From positions 1 to 62,643 of the forward strand of contig JAAMPI010000125.1 in the NCBI GenBank assembly GCA_013054445.1: a DNA stretch of 62,643 bases. Direction: 5' to 3'. Positions within the stretch are counted from its first letter, which is position 1. Each line of letters begins with the position of its first letter. Position numbers and translations under genes: made by a program. A model generated the notes under the pieces. That model was not told where the DNA came from. It saw only the letters and a program-made list of their open reading frames with translations, and ran no database searches. This document shows, piece by piece, positions 45,896 to 57,979 of this stretch. Source of the DNA: Cudoniella acicularis. Its lineage: Eukaryota > Ascomycota > Leotiomycetes > Helotiales > Helotiaceae.

Positions 45896-48569
45896 TCATT
45901 TGTAAGTTACATTTCCGATCCACATGATACCTAGGATAACCACTAGCTTCCAATATGGGTCAAGAGGCATATGTTTCGACCACAATCGAGCAATCCTTCC
46001 CCTTCTAAGCTCAAACTTGATGCCCTTCGAGGGTGTAGGCTCCCCATTCCGAACGTTTGATAGATAGTATGGAGAATCTTTCAGTACCGTCACATTGCCC
46101 TTAGCCCTGTCATGGCTGGTTGTCTCTCCCAGAACCCAGTTGGTCAAAACTGGAGTTGCAACTGCAGTCGAATAGCTGACCCACAGAAATATTGGTGTCA
46201 ATATGGCAGCCTCGGTCCAGCGATCAAAAAGACCAAGCCGGAGCAAGCCTTTTGTATCGCCTGCAAGCCAGATATGATACTGCAGGACATAAGTCTCGAG
46301 CGAAAACCGGCCTAACCATGCGAATAACCCAGAATGGTACTCCCGCAAAAGGTTGTGAGAGTTCCTGAGAATTATGAATGCTAGGATAGGGACGAACGAG
46401 ATATAAGGATGCCACCAGTTGAAATCCTCTTTTTTTGTGTGGATCGACGACAGAAGCCAAAACCCTGGAAGGACAGCAATAGAGGATGAGACTATCACCA
46501 CCTGGAATATTCGATAATGGGTAATAATCAGCATAATGACCTTGTCGATGTTCGTCTTTGGCGATACAAAGCCAGACCTTAACTTGCGAGACCGGTCAAA
46601 GAGTACAGCCGTTATCATCCCAACGTAAACAATATACATATCGAGGAATGCACGGAACCGCCATTCTTTCATATTCCAAGAAATTCGAAAAATGTACCAT
46701 AATAATGCCGAAACAAACTCCAGGACCCCGGGCATCTTTGTGAAAGCCGTCGTAACTGTAGTCGAAAGGAAAATCTTGCCCATGACGAACACCAAGTTGT
46801 CGTTTCTCCCACTTCCAAATTTGAGCGTAGTGTAAATTACCAAGAACCAGAAGCTGGCAAGCGACGCAAAGTGGTAAAAGAGGTAGTCGGTTCCCATCAT
46901 AAAAGGCAAAGCACAACTCAATAAATTCAGCCGAAGCAGGACTCTGACCACCCTCTGCAACGAGTAGTCCTCTCTTTCCAGTAGATATAGAGTATGACTA
47001 AATCCGGTCAAGAAAAGGTAAGAGGAAACAAGGAGTCGAACAACCTTGTAGATCGGCAGTATCTTGGAACCATGTGTATAGTGGTAAATTAAGATGAAGA
47101 ATTGCATCCATCCTTTCCATTCATCAGTTTGATCTCGCGGCATGAAATCATCCTCGACTGACGTGGAAGTTTTTGGATCATCCGTTACACTTGTCTTGTT
47201 CCTTTTGGCCGTGAAGATCCCGCCAATCGCAATAATAACACATGCTGATAAGAACTCATGGGTTTGGAAATGCTTTTGCGACTTCTCAAAGATCTGGGTT
47301 CGGTCTGCGTAGAAACAGAAACACATGACCAAAGCGAAGGTTATCAATGCAGCCAGGACATTTGTTGGTGGTAGTAAAGAAGAAAGCCTGGGAATATGTC
47401 TGCGACGAAAAAATCGTAGAATGGGTAAAACCATCATTCCCACAAATAGAATGGCCCACTGTGTAGCCTTGAGTGGTACGTAGTTCGTGCAACAAGTTCG
47501 GTCGAAAGGATAGCCATGCTTGGTAGCATCCGCATTACATCGAAGATTCAGTATGATATCGGCCTTACGGTGGGCGACGCTATCGATTACATGCATACCA
47601 CTCTCTTCGTATGTACCGTGGCCCGCCCAGCTCATCAACGAATAGCTCCAAATAACATCGGCATACGAATTGGCGGAAACCTGCTGAAGATAATCATTCA
47701 TTTGGTCGATTTTCCCAGGCGTGACAGTCTCCTCTCCTGATGAGGAGAGACTTTCATACCACGGTACTTGTACTGGAGCTAAAAGTAAGAGATTTGGGGG
47801 TTGTTTCTGGTTTGAAATCGAGGGTGACGTTAATACTGCCTGATCCTCGAGGTTGTGGTCCATGAATGGGATAACAGCATCGACCGAGTCCCTGAAATCC
47901 TTGAAGAAGTTTTCTTGCCCGTATCGCGCATACCACAGACCTGGGGGCACCTAGTAGTATTGACCCAGGACTGTCTCCGAGTTCTTCATTTGGCCGGGCT
48001 TCATCCCGTGATGGATATGTTTTGAACTTCTTCAATTCCCATTCCAAGGCCGTGGAATTCAGCCAAGGATCCCATATAAACTGGACAGCAACTCCGTCCG
48101 AAACAAACTCGAGGTCCCTGTGCTTCAGTTTGGAATCTAGCATTTCTGCAACCTCCAAATCTGCTCGCTCCTGGTCCAACTTCTCTGCAACTGCCCAGAA
48201 TACCTGTCTCGTAGTGGAATCCCCTACGAATACTATTCTCTGCTTCTGAAAGCAATCCCGTATATCCCGTTTCTTGTACTCATGCATGATACACCCAGGA
48301 GGCTGCCAGTTCCGAAAGTTGTTTTGAGAAGGCCGTCTTGGGCTTGGGTCGAGCCATTGGCCTTTGTTGAGGAGTGCGCCGCATTTATAGGGATCAGAGA
48401 AGTCTGGCGAGTCGCGAGTTAGCACCAATTGCAACCCGAGCAGAGAAATATAAAACTAACCACCCCAGCAATATCTGTAAATGACGCCGACGACAACGAC
48501 AAATAGTAGCAATCGAATAGCTACCTCAAATCGGGCTTTGGCCTGGTAGGCGACATTGAAACGTAGCAT
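45896..48569 (-). CDS. Cas1p-type polysaccharide O-acetyltransferase, frameshifted
   Basis: The family adds O-acetyl groups to surface or secretory-pathway glycans, as Cryptococcus Cas1p does for capsule glucuronoxylomannan. Exon 1 (48569-48461) encodes MLRFNVAYQAKARFEVAIR and a membrane anchor. A 57-bp intron (GTTAGT, branch GCTAAC, CCAG) leads to exon 2 (48403-45896). A lumenal PC-esterase-like domain follows, with IVFVGDSTTRQVFW (GDS serine) and the downstream D-x3-H motif in HVIDSVAHRKADIILNLRC. Then come about ten or more membrane segments (10TM acyltransferase part). At about 47940-47950 the frame shifts by +1: GGTGCCCCCAGGTCTGTGG, where one base must be removed to continue into GLWYARYGQENFF. 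Corrected length is 871 residues. An intron cannot explain it, since the GT...AG piece there is only 10 nt. Likely one inserted base in the read or a recent mutation. Confidence 0.88.
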
Positions 48570-50523
48570 TGCACGTCACACCTCGGCGCTGATTGGAACG
48601 AGCGGCATTGGGAGAGCGTCTGTCAGATGAAGGAAAGGGCTCCAGGTTCGTTGCAGAGAGGAGTACCGATAGTGAGAAGGCACGAGGTGGTGCAGTTGCC
48701 AGCTATCAGTGCACGGAGAGAAGAGGTCTCCATTTGAGCGCGAAGGTTGGGCCATGGCGGGCAGCAAGACGGAGACGAAGGGGCGGGAGACGCAAATTTC
48801 AAGTGAAGCTTTCTCTTGGCGGTATCCTTGGCCTGTATTATTGGCTTTTGCCTCGACTCATTGAGTCTGGAGTTGATTAGGACGAGCCTGGCAGCCTGCT
48901 TTTGAACAAGGCCTTTGCCATGCATGACTTGGCAACCCATCAGACGCGACGCAGATCCTGATCGGGTGTCCCATGGGAATGGGGATTGAGAGGGAAATCA
49001 ATGGCCGCGCTGGATTCCCTTTTGAAACCTATATTCGTATTTTGCTGGCGAGCCCGAGAACTGAGTGTATGCTAATACTGATGTGTCGCTGTTGTTACCT
49101 TCGTACCTAACAAGATTACACTGATAAGAACCCACGCCACCTTCGGGGAATAGCCTCGCCTAAAAGACATCATTGGAGCAGCTGAACTCTGAAACCCTGC
49201 CAGAAATGACATAAAAGAATGATTTCCAGCCAACCGACTTAGATTAGCCAAGCTTTTCAGACAGTCATGCTTCACGTCGCGTGCTCACTTGCTGCAAGAG
49301 TCTCTAGCAGTATTCTCCGCTTTTCTTGGCTTTTCTGACGGGAGGCTCTCGAGAGGTTTAATCTGTTCGCACTGAGCTCTCAACCTTTTCACAGCGTACA
49401 GTAGTCTAGTCCCAGTGGAGGAACCTATCTAAAATCAATAAGCCGCTGATTTTGTGAAAGACCTCATGGTAATGTTTAGCCAAGTCTGCTGTGCGTACGA
49501 AGTACGCCGGGAATTATAGAGAGTACCGAATCGTCTACTGCTGGCGATATCCTCAGTCGTGAGTAACTCCACAAAGACTCCGAAACCAATTAATGGTCGA
49601 AGTTCTCATCTGGAATTAGTTCCTGCGTTTTGGTTCTTCAACATTTCAACCGCAGCAAATTCACGCTTAGTTTTTGCCGTTTGTTTGAGCTCAAAAGAGA
49701 GAATTTAAATACCTTAAGTAGCTTGAAGTTAGTCTGGCGGTAAACTTCATTCTCCATCTCTCGGGCAGAATTTCTTTTGCCCTGCTCGACTTGGTACAAA
49801 ATTCTTCTTGAAACGACGAAAGCTCACGAGCCATAGCAGTGTTTATCAATATTATTGGCTAGTTCCATTATTCAATGAAGAGTTGTTCATCGAAAGACTA
49901 GCTGCTTCCAAAGTCATCAGTTCGATTCTTTTCTCGTTGTTTCCTTTCCGATCGCAACCCTGAAAATATTGTCATTTTAGAGTCGGAAAGGACTCTAATT
50001 TCTTGCTCCAAATCAACGGTATTTCCTTGTCTTTTGCTACGCCTTTGATCTTCTTGAATACTATATTCTTTAGTATTATCTAGTCGTCGATACAGTATTT
50101 TCATCGAAGTATAGGGGGTTAACACGTGACCCACTGGTCATTTTTGTTCGCAAGGCTCTCGAAGTTCCGCTCATTCACCTCTTACCATGTTGTGAGATCA
50201 ATGATTCACTTGCCGGGTTTGTGAATAACCTGCTCATTCAGAGTTTCATATACTCTCCTGTCAGTTACACTATCGTAATCGATAAGCATGTAGAGTACTT
50301 ACTGCAGCTCAAAGCTTACGGAGAGTACCATGCTCTTGCCATATTCAATGTACTTAGGTAGGTCTCGCATATCTTCGGCGCTCTTCCTTCCAAGCCCCTC
50401 CCAGACCTTCAACTTTATTTCAAGACACACCGAGAAATCGATCTTAGATTCCCTCCTTTGTCACAACTTCCATAACTTTTCGTCAACACCATCCGGTTGT
50501 GTCATTAAAACAACACTAACAAT
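48570..50523. other. Intergenic region between divergent genes, no gene seen
   Basis: 1.95 kb. Frames are short and unconvincing. A GCGTAC-GAA-GTACGC palindrome lies at about 49492-49506, and a CACGTGA core near 50124. The last 120 bp are leader-like (C/T and AAC-rich). Confidence 0.5.
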
Positions 50524-51687
50524 ATGACATCGCCGCCACCACCGAAGCGTCAACGGACTCGACCACCGGCAGCGAAAGGCTCAACCCAGTCTTGGTTCAT
50601 CGATCAGCTGTACAAGCTCCCCGAGAGACTCGGCCTTTCCAGAAATGCGCAAGAGCTCCTCAAGTCGCTCGACGAAGTCCAACAGGGCTCCATGGAGGCC
50701 GTTGATCTAGGTCGCATGCTCCGCCTCTCCCTTCCGTTGCGCCAAGCCATCCCGCAAATCGTCAACCAGTGCCTTGACTTTATGAAGGGTCACCCCGAAG
50801 AAGCAACTATCTGCTTCTCGACGATACAGAAATGTGGCGAGCTCGTGGACTTCATAGGTACGCATAGTCAGGAGGACCTTTTCTTCTCCATTAACTTACG
50901 CTCAGCAGATATCAAACCACCCAAAGGCTCCTTTCCTTTCCTTAAACTGCCTCTCGAGATCCGAAATAAAATCTACGATATTAAATTTGGCAGCCAGGAT
51001 ACCATAGTGCGCCGCCAACTAGGAGAGTGGTCAAGCATTCATAGAGGCATGAGCTGTATATCAGGATCTTGTCCGGGCCGTGATGGCGACGCCTACTTCC
51101 CCTCGATCTATCCATTGCACTCCTTTGCAAAAGAGTCCGTGACGAAGCTCTGCCTTTGCTCTACCAGACCCGTACCTTGGCATTCGCATGTACCTGCGCG
51201 ATGGATAGTACCCTACAGAATCCCTTCGTTCGAGACAATGTGAAAGATTTGCGTTTCCATTGGCGTGGCGAGGCTCCCGACGTCGCCATTCCGAAACTTA
51301 TGCTCTGTCCTGAATTGAAGACCCTTGTCATCAGGATTTCCAAATCAACAACAGTCGAGGTAACAAAGCGAGAACAGAAGATGCGCAAGTTTTTCCGAGT
51401 TCAAAAGCATAACGTGCGGCTAAGCGACGCTTTGGGTATTGACGAGTTGTTGATGATTAGAGGTTTGGACGTCGTGTTGGTGAAGCACGCGCCGGTAAAA
51501 GTGGCTAGCAAGAGATCTGATGAGGATATGTGGAATCTGCAATGTCTGCTCGGAGATGAATTAACGAAGGCTAAACCTGCGGTAAGTATTTCATAGTTAG
51601 AGGAAGGTTACTCCATTTTCATTTTCGACTGACTTGGATCAGGATTATGGCAGCCCTTCCAGTCAGTCGCTTGTCGGTAAATCGTGA
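50524..51687 (+). CDS. F-box-like (2EXR-type) protein, frameshifted
   Basis: Exons 50524-50857, 50909-51581 and 51643-51687; introns of 51 bp (GTACGC, GCAG) and 61 bp (GTAAGT, ATCAG). The first intron is a multiple of three, so the frame stays open if it is not spliced. The N-terminus is basic (PPPKRQRTRPPAAKG). An F-box-like motif FPFLKLPLEIRNKIYD starts near residue 121, typical of large fungal families that begin with this LP-EIR-IY signature. After GRDGDA the frame slips: LPLDLSIALLCKRVRDEALP and LLYQTRTLAFACTC lie in another frame, consistent with one lost base near 51100. Corrected length is 350 residues, ending SPSSQSLVGKS. Function unknown. The gene may be real with a sequence error, or a decaying family member. 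Confidence 0.75.
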
Positions 51688-52021
51688 ATAGCTAAAGATA
51701 CCTGGCATTTGTGTGTTCAGAATGTTAGGTCTGGATTTGAGAGGATGGTTAGGGGATTAGATGATTCTGAGATGAATGTATTGAGAATACAATATGACGA
51801 CAATCAAATTCCATTCCCCAGAATAGTGTGAAATGGCCCTGTAACAGAAATATTGGCAAGTTACTGTTTTTATTGGCCACGACGTCTATTTTGGTATGGT
51901 ATTATCATCTACAGACATGAGAGATTAGCTTAATCGGGGTCGGGAAGCTCCGCATGCAACGCTAATAACACAGCCATCTAACCTGCCATTCTAAACCATT
52001 TTCAACTCTGAGCAAGACCCT
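51688..52021. other. Convergent 3' flanks, no gene seen
   Basis: 334 bp between the F-box-like gene and the elongase; nothing recognised. Confidence 0.5.
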
Positions 52022-53523
52022 CTAATGTTTTCCATTGGCCTTTCCATTCGCATGCCCGTTTTCATGCCCGTTTGTATAGCCGTTTGCACCCCCGTTTTGG
52101 TAGGCCTCTCTTTCCAGGCCCTTTAAAGCATCCTTGCCGGCTTTCTCCGCTGTCACATGCTTGCTGCGTGCCCCTTTTCCTGTCTTTTGAGCGGTTCTGC
52201 GGAGGTAGCTTCGGATGAAGAACCTCACAAATAAAACCGTTAGAGGTGCAAGATAGAGGACGTTGAACCAGATTGCAAAAGTTTGGCCACTAGTGTCAAT
52301 ACATGGAACCGTGTGATATTCAGTATGGTATTGAACCGCTCCAGAGACTTGAGATGCAGCATTAATTTGACTTGTGGACTCTGTTGCAATGACGTTTCCT
52401 GCGAGGCCGTCCTCGCCAGCTGCGCGGAAGAGATATTTCTTCAGCATATTTCCAAGTCCTGCTGCTGTGGCGGTTACTGCTGCGGATGAGACCACGCTTG
52501 ATGCCACAGAAGAAGCTGCTTCGAAAGAAGACTTGACATCCGGTACCTGTACTGGAATGGTGTAGGAGACGAATGAGTGCAATGCGGCATATGAAGCGCC
52601 GAAAAGGAATTGTATGATTTGCATTGTAGTGAGACTTCGCTTCAAAGATTGCGGAATTGGGACAGAAAATGCAGTCAGTGTATAGTAAGTGTACTGACAG
52701 ATGTTAGCTTGGGGACGACAGTTTTGGGGAAGTTTTCGGGAAAATATTTTCGTACCATTAAGGCATGTATGGCCGAGTTTACGAAAACGAACATCCAGAT
52801 AGGGGGTGACATGTAACGAATTCCAGCCCACATACACATCATCGCACCAGCATGATGGTATGTTTGTAGAGTAGAGCTCTTCTTGCCTTTTGCCAAAATA
52901 ATGGCAGTATCAAGAACCTCATAGAACTTGCTCAAATAGAAAAACCAGCCATAGAAAGCGAGACCCTCGTTCCAGAACCTCCCAACATCTGTAGCATCTG
53001 GAAGTCCGGCATCTGTTAGAAGAACCGTTGCTGGAGACTGCGAGATCCATTGCGAAACAGACGCATTGTAAGCAACAGCATTTCCAATGCCAGAAGGTCC
53101 ATGTATTTTGCAGAGGCTGTCGACGGTTCGTGCCAATAATCCAGCGCTTGAGCCGTTGTCCAAAGTTCTTTGCAAAGCGTTCCACGTTCCGATGAAAGTC
53201 CACCCAGAATACACAGCGAGGAACACATTATGTGCAACCACAAACCAGAAGAAAACTTTTGTTGTGCTGATCCACCATGGTTTGTTCCCATTCGATTTAT
53301 TATATGCGTTCAGACTCGCCACAATCGCAGCGTAAATACAGGCGATTGTGATTGGAACTCGGACATCGAGAGCGTCAACATAGAACGAGGAATCTATCGA
53401 GAATGGCGGAGCGTATAGAGTTGAGCCGGCGGTAGGTGGAGGAAGGGTTCGTGGCTCTGTGCTGGGCGGAAACCTGAACGAATCCCATGAGGGAAGGGAC
53501 AGGTGAACTGTGGCAGAAGACAT
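52022..53523 (-). CDS. ELO-family fatty acid elongase with a QxxHH box
   Basis: Endoplasmic reticulum condensing enzyme (3-ketoacyl-CoA synthase) of fatty acid elongation. Exons 53523-52756 and 52693-52022 with a 62-bp intron (GTACGA, TGTCAG); 479 residues. ATG at 53523 (MSSATVHLSLPSWDSF) is the first in-frame ATG. ELO signatures: LSKFYEVLDTAIILAKGKK, the histidine box LQTYHHAGAMM (Q220, H223, H224), then MYTYYTLTA spanning the splice. The first His of the usual HxxHH box is Gln. A loop of about 60 residues with possible N-glycosylation lies between the third and fourth membrane segments. The tail is rich in Asn-Gly-His (NGYTNGHENGHANGKANGKH), unusual and low complexity, and there is no obvious KKxx signal. 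The protein is longer than yeast Elo1-3. Confidence 0.9.
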
Positions 53524-54658
53524 GTTGGCTCTGAAAAAGTCCACGAGGATTTTGAAGTTCGAAAAGTCGTTTGGTGTTTCTAAATCCACTCCAATTGTCG
53601 CAGGCTTAAACAGGAAGTCGAGCACACGACCTGGCGAGAGTAGGCGTCACCACTTCAAAAGCAAAAAGAACACCGGCGAAGGGTGACGAAAGTGAGGACT
53701 CGTCAACCAGTTTGGTGCGGGAGAAATATATTTTGTAGTCTCGCCTATCGGAATGGGAGGTCTCAACGGCAGCCTTCCCTATTTAGAGAGCAGCGAGCAG
53801 CCAAAGGCCCAAACTGTCCTGGGCAACAGATGCGTGATAACTGGACGGTGCGGTGCCGAGGCTGAAATTCCGGTGGTATGCCTTCTTCAGGTTTTCAGCA
53901 CATGTGAGGGCACACTCAGGGTGCAGTACAATGCACAGTACTTGTACATCAATGACAGCGACGGAGGCTGCCATCCTGCTTGACTCGTTCGAAAAGCTGT
54001 GCATTCTTTTAATTGTTGAGGCCAATGACGATGTCCCTGGTCAGGTCGTTTCACAGTCCCTTGCAGGGCGGCCTGACCGCCGACCATTCAGGCTCTTTCG
54101 GGTTCAGCCTCAACCACAGTCGGGTCGCCGTCGCTGACTTTCCATCACCCTCGCCACGGCAGTTCGAACTTGCAACTTTCTTTTGGCGAAACGGGCACGT
54201 GAACGGGCGCATCAGCCTCATCGAGTCAGTAAAGTGCTACTGCAATCCATCTTCACTTTTGCTCTGACTGTGCAGATACCGCGGCCGACCTCATTTTCTG
54301 CTGCTTCGGGAGACGAGCCGGGCCTTTATCGCACATCCGTGACCTGTCAGCTCGGCGGGGGCCTCAACAAATTTCTGGGCGATATCGGGAATGGAACCCT
54401 GCAGACCATCTATCGTGCATCTGCGTGACAGAGTCGCAGAGCCTGTGCTCCGTGCCGAGGTACTTCGTATCGTCAGTTAGGAGACACGGGTATGTACCTT
54501 CGACCACCATCACATCAGATACATGAGAGGGAGCGAATTATGGAAAACGTAACTGGGCACTTATGGCCAGTTGCACACTCACTTTCAGCGGAATATCAAA
54601 AGGCAAAGTTGCTAATGCCTAAATTCTGGCCTCCCATTCTAACGAAGCTCCACTGAGT
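53524..54658. other. Intergenic region, no gene seen
   Basis: 1.1 kb between two minus-strand genes. It includes the elongase promoter and the GH127 3' flank. Overlapping inverted repeats of GTACAA / TTGTAC type lie at about 53925-53946. Small open frames show no domain. Confidence 0.5.
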
Positions 54659-56855
54659 TTATCGCTTTCTGCGGATGCCTACCCGCATATGTCCTCTACC
54701 GCCACGATTATCTCGGAGCGCATATGGAATAAAATGCAACTTTGCTACGGGATGTTGCTGGGTGACAAAACCAGGTGCCGTGTGAGGGCCCAGTGTCTCG
54801 TTCATAGTAATCAATGAGGCTGTGTTATGAGCTGTTAAGCCAATGTACGACTCTCCCTCCTCTGGTATAGATGCCGTCTCCTCGCTGACATTGCATGCTG
54901 GGTCAAGGACTAGGCTTTTGAAATGATCATCCACCCATTTATTGTCGACATCTTCCACGCAATAGATGATAGGCCCTCTAGCAAGTGCTACAACATCCTG
55001 GTTCGTGTAGGGGTGAGGCGAAATGAAGCGTGGGCTCAAGGGGATGTTGAGTTGAAATTTGGGGTTCGTTTTCAACCATTCGGGAGTGAGCTTCAAGTAG
55101 CCTTTCTCAAGTTTTGTGTCGGGTATAGCTGGCGAGATCTTGAAGTGTCAGTAAGATCTCAAAAGTTGTAGAAAATCCTTACCTGCCAAGTTAAAGCCCA
55201 GCTTGGAATCCGGAGCCTGATCGTCGTGGATATATCAGAGGGATTCCGTAAAACAAACTCAACCTTCCCTTCCCATGGCCAATTAGAGCTCTGCTCAATC
55301 TCCATGGCAGAGTTTTCAAGCGGAATTGAGAGTACCGCAGAACTGTACATATGCACGTTCACAAGCACTGCTTTTTCCTCAGTTCGAAAAGTCCAGAGGT
55401 ATCCACCTAGATATCCAAGGAGTCTAGTCACATTCGGTGGGCAACAAGCACAAGTGAACCACTTTGCTCGCTTGGACAAGTCCTTGTCACTTGACGCGAG
55501 TTGGTTGACATAGGTAAACTGCTTTCCGTCCGCAGACATCCCCGTCATTACTGCGTTATAAAAGCACAACTCCATGATATCCGCATACTTCGCATTCAGA
55601 TCTAGCTGCGCCTAGTCAATGAGAGTCAGAGTTTTGGAGAAATTTCACTCACTTGGAGCATCCTCTCAGCCAGCATCATGACTCCAATTGCAGCACACGT
55701 TTCTGCATAACAGCCGCCTTCATCTGTACTAGAAGGTAAGAAATAGTCGATGCCAAACCCTTCATATTGCTTTATTGCACCAATTCCGCCTGTCAGATAC
55801 ATTTTATTTTCGGTCATATTAGTCCAGAGTCGATTTAGAGCTTTACTTCTGCTTTCGAATTTGGCGTTAGAAGCTCCTTCAATCCGAGCTAAATCAGCAA
55901 GTGCCGTGAGCAGGTACATGGCTCGAACTGAGTGTCCTTCAATCGTTTGTTGTTCAACAATTGGCTCGTGCGCTTGCTGATACCTCGAAGCCGTTAGCAT
56001 TTCGCATGCCGATGTTGACAATGAGCACCTCACCAATAGCACCTCTTCGTTAGGTAATATACAGGTCTTTCATTCTCTCTATCCCCTCTGGCCTCGGCCT
56101 CGACATCATAGTAATGCCGGCCATCCTCCCCAGTTGGGTTGCCCCGCTCGTCTAAAAAGTATTCTGCCAGCGTCAGATGTTGTGGATTTTGGGTAACCTT
56201 GTACAAACGAAGCAAGGCGAGCTCGATTTCGGGATGGCCAGGATAGCCGTGTTTTCCCTTTGGACCAAATGTTTTACACAATAAATCCACATATTTAAGG
56301 ATGGGTTCCATTAGTAAATCATGTCCGTAACATTGAAAATGTGCCAGTGCAGCTTCAATCAGGTGCCCTGCGTTGTATCTAGTTGCCGCTTTCAGTAAAG
56401 AGGTTTTTGAGTACAATTTCTCTAATACGGAAAGGGGAGAGGACTCACAACTCATGAAGATCTCTCAAATTTGTGAATCTTTTCTCCGGCTCAACTACCG
56501 TAAAATGAATGTTTAGATATCCATCTTCTTGTTGCGCACCCCTGATCATCTCAACCAACTCCTTTACTGCAGCATCAATCTCGGCATTTTGCTCCCATTG
56601 CAGAAAATAACATGCGCCTTCTATCCATTTCGCGACATCCGAATCCCAAAACAAATGATTTGGAACAGGCCAAACGTCCGGTTTGTCGTTGTAAGAGGGG
56701 TGCCATTGGAGTTTAAATGCGTCATACCGTCCCGTTGTTTTCAGAACGTTGAGTTGGTAGAGCAGAGTATTGGCATAAACAATATCGCGGCGTCGACTTA
56801 TGAAAGTTGGAGAAGTGAACTTGGTATTAGAGAACGTGGTTTGAGGGTAAGCCAT
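54659..56855 (-). CDS. GH127 glycoside hydrolase (beta-L-arabinofuranosidase type)
   Basis: Expected to release L-arabinofuranose from beta-linked arabinosides. Five exons: 56855-56449, 56378-56034, 55983-55653, 55605-55183 and 55138-54659; introns of 70, 50, 47 and 44 bp; 661 residues. ATG at 56855 (MAYPQTTFSNTKFTSP) fits the family start. Typical segments are LQWHPSY, WPVPNHLFWDSDVAKWIEG, YNAGHLIEAALAHF and YWYQQAHEPIVEQQ. The GH127 zinc and cysteine active site is complete: E345 and C347 in CYAETCAA, and C415-C416 in CACCPPNVTRL, matching the arrangement known from bifidobacterial HypBA1 (nucleophile Cys). No signal peptide, so the enzyme is probably cytosolic and acts on imported oligosaccharides. 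It is followed on the same strand, 1.1 kb upstream, by a sugar transporter. Exact substrate not shown. Confidence 0.92.
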
Positions 56856-57979
56856 TGCAAAATCAATTGGATCAAAATTTCCAACACGAAAGCGCCACAC
56901 AATCTCGAAATATCTGAGCTTGGAAAAGAACGAGCTTTTTGAGCTTCAGTGGGAGGCAACTCGCAGGAAACACCTCCGGACCTGCAGATCCACCGCTGTC
57001 AGAGCGAGGGATTGGCAGCCCAACCCTCCGGATTAACCCCCACCGGACTCGACACCCCGCTATCTCCACATTTTTGTCCCGCAAAGGCAACGGCTCACCC
57101 ACAGGAGTTCGGGAGGGTAGTGTTAGGTTTTGAATCGCGTGATGAGTTCGGCGACTTTCGCTTTTTGCCGTTATTGGTGCGGAAACATTTTGGGGTTTTG
57201 TTAAGGGGGGATGGTTAACTGCATGACGCTGTTGATGCGAGTGGCTTTTGTCCCGGTTGCCACAAGGCAGGTACCTACCGCTTTGTTTGCGGCATGTGAT
57301 GGACGCGGATTCGGTGGTCGTGCCGGAGAGATGGTCGAGATGCTAAGTGGATTTCGATATATCTTGGACTTTTTGTTCGCTAAGTGGCTTTAGGGTTGTT
57401 TTCACTTCAGGTGGGATCCTATACATTTCCTAAGAATGACTCTCGGGTTCTTATTACGTATCCCACTCAATGTCCCGAGAGTAGAAGTTTCTTTTCGCTG
57501 ACAAGTCGATAATCTGCTGTGGTAAATGAGGTCAACAATGTATTGTATATTCATAGACAAGGACTTCAATCGATAATATTTCTCCTCATATATTGCATTA
57601 CACCTAAGCTCAGAGCCAGCTCAAGGATAGCCTGGATAGCCATTAAGCGCTCAGCATCGCAAATTCGCACAAGACACTTGAAAAGTATTAAACAGCCACG
57701 AAGTGAAAAGCGCTATCACTTAGAGAGTCAACATAAGACGAAAGGCTAGATTATGTAGAATTCTCCATTCCTTTAGTGTCTTTACAATAGCAGAGATATT
57801 TGAATTGATTGAGGGATTTGGCGATACTGAGTGCCTAACGGTCAAGGGGATATACATAAGTAAGTTTCAAACATTGTTCAGTTAGAGGGGTAGCCTCTAT
57901 CTCATTCCAGCCCCCCAGCTACAAACAGGAATTCCTCGCTTAGTTTTCATGCACTCTCCTCTTGTCCTCTTGCAGTCCA
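56856..57979. other. Intergenic region, no gene seen
   Basis: 1.1 kb between the sugar transporter stop and the GH127 start, so it holds the GH127 promoter. A plus-strand frame at 56949-57218 has no domain. AT-rich toward the transporter. Confidence 0.5.
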
